18,405 nucleotides of DNA. Origin: RSA11 sp036564135 (lineage in GTDB: Bacteria; Actinomycetota; Thermoleophilia; Solirubrobacterales; 70-9). Within the stretch, counting starts at the first letter, position 1, and each line of letters starts with the position of its first letter. Below, one piece after another: positions 1 to 5,673 of this stretch. The notes under the pieces were generated by a model. The model searched no databases, was not told the DNA's origin, and was given only the letters and a program-made list of their open reading frames with translations. Position numbers and translations under genes: made by a program. The stretch spans positions 1 through 18,405 of the forward strand of contig DATCLC010000064.1 in NCBI GenBank assembly GCA_036564135.1. Reading direction: 5' to 3'.

Positions 1-218
1 GCGATCGAGACGCCGACCTTGCCGACCTCGCCGCGGGCGAGCACGTGGTCGGGGTCGTACCCGGTCTGCGTGGGGAGGTCGAAGGCGATCGAGAGGCCCG
101 TCTGACCCTTCGCCAGGTTGCGGCGGTAGAGCTCGTTCGAGCGGCGAGCGTCAGAATGGCCGGCGTAGGTCCGGATCACCCAGGGACGATCCGGCTCCGG
201 CAGGCGGTGCTCGGTCAT
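1..218 (-). CDS. meaA: Acyl-CoA mutase large subunit, MeaA-like (5' end only)
   Basis: Only the first 72 codons lie in the window; the gene continues past base 1. Reading the minus strand from ATG at 218 gives a protein with RPWVIRTYAGHSDARRSNE, then LAKGQTGLSIAFDLPTQTGY and LARGEVGKVGV. This is the hallmark N-terminus of the B12-dependent methylmalonyl-CoA mutase superfamily. The FDLPTQTGYD wording fits the MeaA/ethylmalonyl-CoA mutase branch better than classical MutB, which usually reads FDLATHRGYDSD. The enzyme would isomerise ethylmalonyl-CoA to methylsuccinyl-CoA in the cytoplasm, using adenosylcobalamin. A crotonyl-CoA carboxylase/reductase 4 kb away supports the same pathway. The gene diverges from the MBL hydrolase with only 30 bp between starts. 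A weak CTGGGG lies just before the ATG. The exact substrate (ethylmalonyl-, isobutyryl- or another acyl-CoA) cannot be settled from the N-terminus. Confidence 0.85.
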   Translation of the reverse strand, partial: MTEHRLPEPDRPWVIRTYAGHSDARRSNELYRRNLAKGQTGLSIAFDLPTQTGYDPDHVLARGEVGKVGVSI

Positions 219-229
219 GCCCCAGATGA

Positions 230-238
230 TTCTAGATT
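230..238. promoter_or_regulatory. Symmetric divergent -10 element for meaA and MBL gene
   Basis: ATTCTAGATT reads as TAGATT on the plus strand (233-238), 10 nt before the GTG at 249. It reads as TAGAAT on the minus strand (235 to 230), 11 nt before the ATG at 218. The two hexamers share the TCTAGA core, so one short near-palindrome could serve as the -10 for both directions, with leaders of only a few nucleotides. No convincing -35 is visible for either direction. Confidence 0.5.
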
Positions 239-248
239 CAATGGGGCC

Positions 249-1085
249 GTGGCTACACCCATCGACACCCGGCACCTGGGCATCGACCGCGTGATCTGCG
301 CATGGGAGGTCGAGCCCGGCGTGATCGTCGATCCCGGGCCGGCGTCCGCCGTGGAGACGCTGCTCGAGGGCGTGGAGGCCGAGCCGCGCGCCCTGCTGCT
401 CACGCACATCCACCTCGACCACGCGGGTGCGGCGGGCGTGCTCGCGCGGCGCTTCCCAAAGCTCCGCGTGTACGTGCACGAGATCGGCGCGCCGCACGTG
501 ATCGACCCCAGCCGCCTGATCGCGAGCGCCTCGCGCCTGTACGGGGACGAGATGGATCGCCTGTGGGGGGAGATCGCGCCGGTGCCCGCCGAGCGGGTGA
601 CCGCGCTGCGGGGCGGGGAGGAGGTCGAGGGCTGCCGCGTCGAGTACGCGCCCGGCCACGCCTCGCATCACGTCGTCTACTTCGACGCCGACAGCCGCGA
701 CGCGTTCGTCGGCGACGTGGCGGGCATCCGCATCCCGCCCGGTGAGCTCGCGCTCGCGCCGACGCCGCCGCCCGACATCGACATCGAGGCCTGGTTCGAG
801 AGCCTGCGGCGCGTCGCGGCCCTCGAGCCCAGGCGGCTCTGCCTCACGCACTTCGGCGCCGTGGACGAGCCCACCGAGCAGCTGGCGGCGGTCGAGCGCT
901 GGCTCGAGGAGGCCGGGCGGCGTTCGGAAAACGGCGACCGGGAGGCGTTCGACGTGTGGGTGAGCGCCCAGCTCGAGGCGGTGGACGACGACATCGCGGC
1001 GCGCCTGCGGCAGGCGATGCCCCCGGATCATCTGTGGCTCGGGCTCGAGCGCTACTGGCGCAAGCGCCGCGAGCGGGAGGGCTGA
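249..1085 (+). CDS. MBL-fold metallo-hydrolase
   Basis: This is a 278-residue protein with a complete metallo-beta-lactamase-fold dinuclear metal site. The visible ligands are HIHLDH (H53, H55, D57, H58), H137 in PGHASHH, D156 in FVGDVAG and H201 in LTHFGA. The fold hydrolyses thioesters, lactones, phosphodiesters and similar bonds; the substrate here is unknown. The C-terminal 60 or so residues (EAFDVWVSAQLEAV onward) look helical and could cap the active site, as in glyoxalase-II-like members. I chose the GTG at 249 because the reading frame upstream of it overlaps the divergent mutase gene. It also lies 10 nt after a TAGATT hexamer. The ATG at 241 is out of frame. Next to an acyl-CoA mutase, a thioesterase-like role is possible but is inference only. 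Confidence 0.85.
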   Translation: MATPIDTRHLGIDRVICAWEVEPGVIVDPGPASAVETLLEGVEAEPRALLLTHIHLDHAGAAGVLARRFPKLRVYVHEIGAPHVIDPSRLIASASRLYGDEMDRLWGEIAPVPAERVTALRGGEEVEGCRVEYAPGHASHHVVYFDADSRDAFVGDVAGIRIPPGELALAPTPPPDIDIEAWFESLRRVAALEPRRLCLTHFGAVDEPTEQLAAVERWLEEAGRRSENGDREAFDVWVSAQLEAVDDDIAARLRQAMPPDHLWLGLERYWRKRREREG

Positions 1086-1141
1086 GCGGCGGATCGCTTG
1101 CGGGACCGCACCTTGCGGCGGTTGGCCGTGTCTTTAGTGTC

Positions 1142-1147
1142 TAGGCT
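1142..1147 (+). promoter_or_regulatory. Predicted -10 (TAGGCT), leaderless start
   Basis: TAGGCT lies 7 nt before the ATG at 1155, so transcription would begin at or next to the start codon. No Shine-Dalgarno sequence is present. The same hexamer precedes two other genes in this window. Confidence 0.5.
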
Positions 1148-1154
1148 GGAACGC

Positions 1155-1853
1155 ATGCGATCGAAGCGAAAGAGGACTGGCGCGCTGGCGGGAGCGCTGG
1201 CGATCGGCGCCGCACTGGCCGTCGTCGCCATGGCCTTCGCGAGCGTCACCGTGTACAAGGCGACGTTCGATCGCAAGGGCTCCGTTCGCGCGCAGACCCA
1301 GGCCTCTGGTGGCAAGCGCTGCGACAAGGCGCACCACAGCAAGTCGCACACGATGCGCGTCCGGGTCCTGCGCCGTGACGTGCTTTGCTCCTACCGCCCG
1401 CCGGTGGTCGCGGACAGCGCCGTGCCCGATCACGAGATCACCGTCGTGGCGCGCCTCGCCAAGAAGCAGACGCCGCGGTCGGTGCGCAAGCGCTCCTACA
1501 TCGCGGTGATCCTGCGGCTCGGGAAGGGGTCCCGGTACGAGTTCCAGGTCTTCCCGCGCACCGGGCGCTACCGGCTGCTGCGCGTGCCGAGCGGCGGCGG
1601 CGGGGATTTCCCGGTGCAGGGGCACAGCGACGCCATCAAGGGCATCGGCAGGAAGAACAAGATTCGTCTGCGCGCGTACGGGGCGCGGATCCAGGCGCGT
1701 GTGAACGGCACCGAGCTCGTGGACGTCACCGACGGCCAGCCGGGCCAGGTGGACGGCCGCAGGATGGCGTTCGGGCTCGGCAGCACGAAGAACGCCAAGC
1801 CGGGGCCGCTGGCCGCGTTCCACAGCGTGGCCGTCCGCGTTCCCGATCCGTAA
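1155..1853 (+). CDS. Membrane-anchored or secreted LamG-like protein of unknown function
   Basis: This 232-residue protein starts with a basic stretch (MRSKRKR) and a hydrophobic segment at about residues 9-31 (GALAGALAIGAALAVVAMAF), which is an N-terminal anchor or signal peptide. The exported part is basic. It ends in a pattern typical of concanavalin A-like (laminin G/DUF1080-type) beta-sandwich domains: YEFQVFPRTGRYRLLRV, then NKIRLRAYGARIQARVNG, then LVDVTDG. Such domains often bind carbohydrate, but no catalytic residues can be pointed to. I chose ATG 1155 rather than the upstream GTG at 1098 because it fits the signal peptide and sits 7 nt after a TAGGCT hexamer. The fold assignment comes from the sequence pattern; the function is unknown. 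Confidence 0.7.
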   Translation: MRSKRKRTGALAGALAIGAALAVVAMAFASVTVYKATFDRKGSVRAQTQASGGKRCDKAHHSKSHTMRVRVLRRDVLCSYRPPVVADSAVPDHEITVVARLAKKQTPRSVRKRSYIAVILRLGKGSRYEFQVFPRTGRYRLLRVPSGGGGDFPVQGHSDAIKGIGRKNKIRLRAYGARIQARVNGTELVDVTDGQPGQVDGRRMAFGLGSTKNAKPGPLAAFHSVAVRVPDP

Positions 1854-1910
1854 ATCGGTAATCCGGAACGACGCGTCGGCTTTAGCCGGCGAGGAGTGTG
1901 AGGAAGGACC

Positions 1911-2201
1911 GTGTCGACGGAGACGATCGAACGCCCCCGCGTAGCCGGCCCCGGATCGGGCGTCGGGGGCAACTGGCAGGTCATCGTCCTGAACGACGAT
2001 CACAACACCTTCGACCACGTCGCGAAGACGCTGGCGCGCGTGATCCCGGGCGTCGATCTCGCCCGCGGTTACGCGTTCGCGGACGAGATCCACAACACGG
2101 GGCAGGCGGTAGTGTGGTCGGGCCCCAAGGAGCCCGCTGAGCTCTACTGGGAGCAGCTCAAGGCCGCGGGGCTCACGATGGCGCCGCTGGAGCAGCACTA
2201 G
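1911..2201 (+). CDS. clpS: ATP-dependent Clp protease adaptor ClpS
   Basis: This 96-residue protein matches the ClpS fold. It has a flexible N-terminal tail of about 20 residues, then WQVIVLNDDHNTFDHVAKTL, EIHNTGQAVVWSG and a C-terminal AAGLTMAPLEQ. The NDD triad and the His of EIHNTG are the residues that hold the alpha-amino group of N-end-rule substrates. ClpS docks on the ClpA/ClpC N-domain and delivers proteins with bulky hydrophobic N-termini to ClpP. The start is GTG 1911, preceded by AGGAAGG (1901-1907), so unlike many neighbours this gene uses a ribosome-binding site. By hand alignment with E. coli ClpS, the gatekeeper Met40 is Phe here (NDDHNTF versus NDDYTPM). It follows the LamG-like gene by 57 bp and ends next to a palindromic repeat. 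Confidence 0.92.
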   Translation: MSTETIERPRVAGPGSGVGGNWQVIVLNDDHNTFDHVAKTLARVIPGVDLARGYAFADEIHNTGQAVVWSGPKEPAELYWEQLKAAGLTMAPLEQH

Positions 2202-2213
2202 CCCCCAACCCGC

Positions 2214-2257
2214 ACGTTCAGCCCTGGTTGCCGCTTTCCGGCAACGTGGGCTGAACG
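2214..2257. repeat. Interspersed palindromic repeat, family A copy 1
   Basis: CGTTCAGCCC (2215-2224) pairs with GGGCTGAACG (2248-2257). Inside it, GTTGCCG (2227-2233) pairs with CGGCAAC (2239-2245) around a CTTTC loop; two mismatches separate the stems. An outer CCCAACC/GGTTGGG (2204-2210, 2257-2263) can extend the hairpin. Bases 2214-2255 are identical to 3749-3790. It lies between the convergent clpS and GNAT-like genes. No T-run follows, so a simple intrinsic terminator is not supported, although RNA hairpin formation on both strands is. Confidence 0.9.
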
Positions 2258-2263
2258 GTTGGG

Positions 2264-2644
2264 TCAGGAGGGGCGTGCCGGCTGGGTGAGGAGCCCGCCG
2301 CCCGCGCCGGGTGAGCCCGGCAGGCGCGCCCGCGTCCGCCCCCGGCGGAAGAGCCGGGCGCGGCCGCGGGCGCTGGTTTCGCGGGCGAGGAGCTGCTCGG
2401 CCCGCAGCTCGAGCAGGGCTCGCAGCTCGCCCGTGCGGCTGAACGGGTCGGCGATCGTGCCGCCGCCGTTCAGCGAGGTCGCGGCGAGCAGCCTGCCCTC
2501 GACCTCGATGCCGAGCAGGGGACCCTCGGGCACGTGGGTGCTGTCGAGCTCGGCGAGGCGCTCGAGCGCCTGCCGGTCGGCTGGACCCAGGCGCCGGATC
2601 GTGACGCCCGCGAGAGGAGTGTCAGTGCTGATCGTCTTCGTCAT
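2264..2644 (-). CDS. Small GNAT-like protein, probably truncated family member
   Basis: This 126-residue protein contains TIRRLGPADRQALERLAELD, then LLGIEVEGRLLAATSLNGG and IADPFSRTGELRALLELRA. The pattern matches the first half of GNAT acetyltransferases: the RxxxxxD entry, helix 1, and beta strands 2-3. The chain then goes into an Arg/Gly/Pro-rich tail with no recognisable acetyl-CoA-binding motif (Q/RxxGxG/A). Catalytic activity is therefore doubtful. Small proteins of this build are common, uncharacterised companions in actinobacteria (my recollection). The start is ATG 2644 because GGAGG lies 6 nt upstream; a longer reading frame upstream runs antisense through the LysR gene and was discarded. 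It diverges from lysR over 114 bp, so it may be that regulator's target. Confidence 0.7.
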   Translation of the reverse strand: MTKTISTDTPLAGVTIRRLGPADRQALERLAELDSTHVPEGPLLGIEVEGRLLAATSLNGGGTIADPFSRTGELRALLELRAEQLLARETSARGRARLFRRGRTRARLPGSPGAGGGLLTQPARPS

Positions 2645-2713
2645 CGGAACCTCCATCAAGTCAACGCTCGCGGGCCTGCGGGCGTGACATGGGTCAGCAT
2701 CGCGGTGGGCTTG

Positions 2714-2760
2714 GATAAGCGCAACACAAATTCCTGGAGGTCCTGATAAGTTGGACTTAT
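2714..2760. promoter_or_regulatory. LysR-type operator overlapping the lysR start
   Basis: The perfect inverted repeat ATAAGT-TGG-ACTTAT (2746-2760) contains a T-N11-A core (T2747 to A2759), the classical LysR-family box. It runs into the ATG of the regulator at 2759. A second half-site GATAAG (2714-2719) lies 31 bp, about three helical turns, from GATAAG at 2745-2750. TAAGTT (2747-2752) also serves as a candidate -10, 6 nt before the ATG, so bound regulator would cover its own promoter. Confidence 0.65.
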
Positions 2761-3694
2761 GCTCGATGTGAAGCGGCTGCGGATCCTGCGCGAGGTCGCG
2801 TCGCGCGGATCTTTCTCGGCCGCGGCCGAGGCGCTCTTTCTCTCGCAGTCCGCCGTCAGCCAGCACATCGCGACGCTCGAGCGCGAGGTCGGGATGACGC
2901 TGCTCGAGCGCACCCGCGAGGGGCCGAAGCTCACGCCGGCGGGGGAGGTGCTCGTCTTCCACGCCAACGCCGCGATCGCCCGGCTGGAGCAGGCCGAGCG
3001 CGAGCTTGCGGCGATCGCCGGCCTGGAGGGCGGGGAGCTGCGTCTGGCGAGCTTCCCGAGCGCGAGCGCGACCCTGCTCACCAAGGCCGTGTCGGAGTTC
3101 GTGAACCGCTACCCGCGCGTGCGGCTCAGCGTCGCCGAAGCGGAGCCGGAGGAGTCCGTGCCCCGGATCCGGGCGGGCGAGCTCGATCTGGCGCTCACGT
3201 TCGACTATCCGAGCGTGCCGTTCACCGACGACCGCGACGTCGAGAGCACCCTGCTGATGACCGAATCGATGTACGTCGCCCTGCCCAAGGACCACCCGCT
3301 CGCCACGGAGGAGAAGGTCGACCTGGCGGCGCTGCGCGACGAGGCGTGGTTGTGCGGTCAGTGCGCGAGCTCCTGCGGTGACGCGATCAAGGAGGCGTGC
3401 CGCGCGGCGGGGTTCGAGCCGCGGATCGCCTTCCAGTCGGACGACTATCACGTGCTGCAGGGCTTCGTCGCCGCGAACCTGGGCGTGACCCTGCTGCCCG
3501 ATCTCGCGCTCCCCACCCTGCGCGACGACATCGTCGTGCGGCCCACTGACCCGCCCGCCGCGGTGCGGCGCGTCTGGGCGACCACGCGCCCGGAGGGCGC
3601 TCGCTCGGCCGCCACCGACGCGATGCGCGAGATCCTCGTCGCGGTGGGCGACGAGTTCGCCCGCGGCAAGGGCGATTTGGCCAGAGCGGCCTAG
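2759..3694 (+). CDS. LysR-family transcriptional regulator
   Basis: This 311-residue protein has the LysR winged helix-turn-helix at residues 2-60: LRILREVASRGSFSAAAEAL, LSQSAVSQHIATLEREVG and LLERTREGPKLTPAGEVL. A linker helix and a two-lobed periplasmic-binding-like effector domain follow (about 88-300). It would act as a DNA-binding homotetramer. ATG 2759 begins inside a T-N11-A palindrome and 6 nt after TAAGTT, which suggests a leaderless, autoregulated gene. A GGAGG at 2736-2740 is too distant (18 nt) to serve this ATG. One oddity is a Cys cluster in the effector domain, WLCGQCASSCGD (C199, C202, C206), which could sense redox state or bind metal. The effector is unknown. The divergent GNAT-like gene is the most likely target. 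Confidence 0.92.
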   Translation: MLDVKRLRILREVASRGSFSAAAEALFLSQSAVSQHIATLEREVGMTLLERTREGPKLTPAGEVLVFHANAAIARLEQAERELAAIAGLEGGELRLASFPSASATLLTKAVSEFVNRYPRVRLSVAEAEPEESVPRIRAGELDLALTFDYPSVPFTDDRDVESTLLMTESMYVALPKDHPLATEEKVDLAALRDEAWLCGQCASSCGDAIKEACRAAGFEPRIAFQSDDYHVLQGFVAANLGVTLLPDLALPTLRDDIVVRPTDPPAAVRRVWATTRPEGARSAATDAMREILVAVGDEFARGKGDLARAA

Positions 3695-3748
3695 GCGCCG
3701 GGGTCAGTTTGAGAGCGCGGGGTGGGCGCTAGCCGCGAGGGCGGCGAA

Positions 3749-3791
3749 ACGTTCAGCCCTGGTTGCCGCTTTCCGGCAACGTGGGCTGAAA
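3749..3791. repeat. Interspersed palindromic repeat, family A copy 2
   Basis: Bases 3749-3790 are identical to 2214-2255: TTCAGCCC (3752-3759) pairs with GGGCTGAA (3783-3790), with the same inner GTTGCCG/CGGCAAC stem and CTTTC loop. The outermost bases have diverged, so the outer stem is 8 bp instead of 10. It sits in the 180-bp gap between the convergent lysR and ABM-like genes. I see nothing else in that gap. Confidence 0.9.
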
Positions 3792-3874
3792 CTTCGTGGG
3801 CGTCGGGTGGACGGTGCGTGGGCGCGCGGCCCCGCTGCTTCCGCGGGTGCGCTCGGGTTCGCCGTGACCGCGCG

Positions 3875-4180
3875 CTAGGACCGCTCGAGGGCCGCCTCGG
3901 CCGCCAGCGAGTGCCAGCTCGGCAGGACGGGCTTGTGGAAGAGCGAGAAGGCCTTCTCGCGGAGCGCTGCGATCTCGTCCGACGCCCAGTACGCCTCGAA
4001 GTCCTCCTGGTTCTCCCAGACGGAGACCTGGCGAAAGTGCAGCGGGTCGTCGATGTCGCGCGTCATGTAGCAGGCGGTCGCGCCGGCGGCCAGGGCGCGG
4101 TCGAGCGCCGGGCGCCACGTCTCGAGGAACCGGTCGGCGCGGAACGGGATCACGTGCCAGTCGATGTAGTTGACGTGCAT
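3875..4180 (-). CDS. Small ABM-like protein (dimeric alpha/beta barrel)
   Basis: This 101-residue protein reads MHVNYIDWHVIPFRADRF at the start, then GATACYMTRDIDDPLHFRQV, WENQEDFEAYWASDE and a C-terminal LPSWHSLAAE. The strand-helix-strand pattern with a central S/VWEnxedFexYw segment is typical of antibiotic-biosynthesis-monooxygenase-type ferredoxin-like folds, in which two subunits form a beta barrel. Members include quinol monooxygenases, heme-degrading enzymes and proteins with no known reaction; none can be chosen here. The start is ATG 4180, with TAGGAT 9 nt upstream and no Shine-Dalgarno, suggesting a leaderless transcript. It lies 82 bp downstream of ccr on the same strand but appears to have its own promoter. 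Confidence 0.7.
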   Translation of the reverse strand: MHVNYIDWHVIPFRADRFLETWRPALDRALAAGATACYMTRDIDDPLHFRQVSVWENQEDFEAYWASDEIAALREKAFSLFHKPVLPSWHSLAAEAALERS

Positions 4181-4189
4181 CGCGGGCGC

Positions 4190-4195
4190 ATCCTA
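4190..4195 (-). promoter_or_regulatory. Predicted -10 (TAGGAT), leaderless start
   Basis: On the minus strand TAGGAT ends 9 nt before the ATG at 4180. The spacing matches the other leaderless-type starts in the window. Confidence 0.45.
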
Positions 4196-4262
4196 TCCAC
4201 TGGCGGGGCGAGGGCCGCTCACCGGGACCGGGCGCCGGCCGCTCGCCCGCGCAGCGCAGCGC

Positions 4263-5519
4263 TCAGGCGCCGACCTCGGCCCAGATCGCGCCCGGGCCGT
4301 CCTCGTGCTTGCCCTCGTCCTTGTCGGTCGCGCCGGCCATGATCGCGATCTTGCCCAGGTGCTTGTTCTCGTGCAGGAGCTGGTGGGCCTCCGGCACGCC
4401 GTCGAAGCCCATGGCCTTCCAGAGCACGGGCCGGATCTTCCCCTCGGCCATCAGCTGGTTGGCCTGCTGGCACTCGTACGCGTTCGCGAAGTGCGAGCCG
4501 AGGATCTCCTTCTGGCGCATCCACAGGTACCGCACGTCGAAGTCGAGCTCGTAGCCCGAGGTCGCGCCGCAGATCACGACCTTGCCGAACGGCTTGACGG
4601 TGAACACCGAGGTCGGGAACGTCGCCTTGCCGACGTGCTCGAAGACGATGTCGGGCGCGTCGCCGAGAATCTCCTTGACGCGCTTGGCGAAGGCGCGCGA
4701 GACCTTGAAGCGTTCCTTCTCCTCCTCGGGGGTTTCGTCGCCGCGGCGCATCATGCCCGCGAACTCGTTGCGGTCGATGTAGTCGACCGCGCCGAGCTGC
4801 TTGACGAGCTCGCCCTTCTCGGGGGAGGAGACCACGCCCACGGCGTTCGCCCCGGCCGCCTTGCAGAGCTGGGTGGCGAACACGCCGAGGCCGCCCGCCG
4901 CGCCCCAGATCAGCACGTTGTGCCCCGCCTGGAGCTTGGCCCGGTTCATGAGCATCCGGTACGCGGTGAAGTAGGTGAGGCCGTAGGCCGAGGACTCGAC
5001 CCACGACAGGTTTCGCGGCTTGGGCAAAAGCTGCTGGGCCTGCACCTTGGTGAACTGCGCGAACGAGCCCCAGGTCGTCTCGTAGCCCCAGATGCGCTGG
5101 CTCGGCGCGGCGAGCGGGTCGAGCCCGTGCACCTCGACGTCCTCGTAGGACGCCTGGTTGCAATGGATCACCACCTCGTCGCCAGGCTGCCAGCGGGTGA
5201 CGCCCTCGCCGACCTTCCACACGATGCCCGACGCGTCCGAGCCGCCGATGTGGTGGCCGTACTGGGGGTGATCGCCGTAGCCGAACACGGACACGGGTCT
5301 GCCGAGCGCGGCCCACACGTTGTTGAAGTTCACGCCCGCGGCCATCACGCGGACGATCACCTCGAAGGGGCCCGGCTCGGGCACCTCGATCTCCTCGAGC
5401 CGGAACGCGTCCTTTGGCTCCCCTTCGCGCTCCGGACGGATCACCCACGCCGGCATGGTCGCGGGCAGCGTGCCTGGCTCGACGTCGAGCGTCGAGATCT
5501 CGGACAGATCAGTTGCCAC
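4263..5519 (-). CDS. ccr: Crotonyl-CoA carboxylase/reductase
   Basis: This 418-residue protein matches the crotonyl-CoA carboxylase/reductase family. It has an N-terminal PAWVIRPEREGEPKDAF, GVNFNNVWAALG, the GroES-like part with GSDASGIVWKVGEGV, and a Rossmann motif IWGAAGGLGVFATQLCKAAG. KEILGSHFANAYE and VPEAHQLLHENKHLGKIAI follow. It reductively carboxylates crotonyl-CoA to ethylmalonyl-CoA with NADPH and CO2. By hand alignment, the residues described for CO2 binding in characterised enzymes (an Asn in FNNV, the Glu of GYET, the His of GSHF) are all present, which separates it from plain quinone-oxidoreductase-like MDRs. The start is GTG 5519, with AGGAG 4 nt upstream (5524-5528). A TACGAT hexamer (5549-5554) is a candidate -10 for a short leader of about 22 nt. 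With the MeaA-like gene it indicates ethylmalonyl-CoA metabolism. Confidence 0.93.
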   Translation of the reverse strand: MATDLSEISTLDVEPGTLPATMPAWVIRPEREGEPKDAFRLEEIEVPEPGPFEVIVRVMAAGVNFNNVWAALGRPVSVFGYGDHPQYGHHIGGSDASGIVWKVGEGVTRWQPGDEVVIHCNQASYEDVEVHGLDPLAAPSQRIWGYETTWGSFAQFTKVQAQQLLPKPRNLSWVESSAYGLTYFTAYRMLMNRAKLQAGHNVLIWGAAGGLGVFATQLCKAAGANAVGVVSSPEKGELVKQLGAVDYIDRNEFAGMMRRGDETPEEEKERFKVSRAFAKRVKEILGDAPDIVFEHVGKATFPTSVFTVKPFGKVVICGATSGYELDFDVRYLWMRQKEILGSHFANAYECQQANQLMAEGKIRPVLWKAMGFDGVPEAHQLLHENKHLGKIAIMAGATDKDEGKHEDGPGAIWAEVGA

Positions 5520-5673
5520 GGTGCTCCTCTCTCGTTCGTGGAAAGCCGATCGTAAACCGGCCCGGGCCGCGTCGTCTCCAGTTCCCGTCCGGAGCCGGGT
5601 CTACCTTCGAAGTTCGTCGTCGCGGGGCGCGCGCTGTGTCAGATCCGCGCCTCGCGCGCCGACCCAATCACCG

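Noticed and set aside
45..248. Upstream extension of the MBL hydrolase frame.
   Set aside because: It overlaps the divergent mutase gene in antisense and is not part of the MBL fold; the GTG at 249 is a better start.
2214..2263. Family A palindromes as ordinary intrinsic terminators.
   Set aside because: No T-run follows on either strand, and the exact repetition of the loop and stems suggests a repeat element; a termination role is still possible.
2645..3451. Upstream extension of the GNAT-like gene.
   Set aside because: It is antisense to lysR, and GGAGG at proper spacing supports ATG 2644.
3753..4118. Minus-strand open frame overlapping the ABM-like gene.
   Set aside because: It is a frame shadow of the ABM-like gene running into the palindromic repeat, with no recognisable domain.
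4170..5555. Plus-strand 461-codon open frame opposite ccr.
   Set aside because: Its translation is Leu/Val/His-rich with no motif, while the minus strand encodes a clear crotonyl-CoA carboxylase/reductase.
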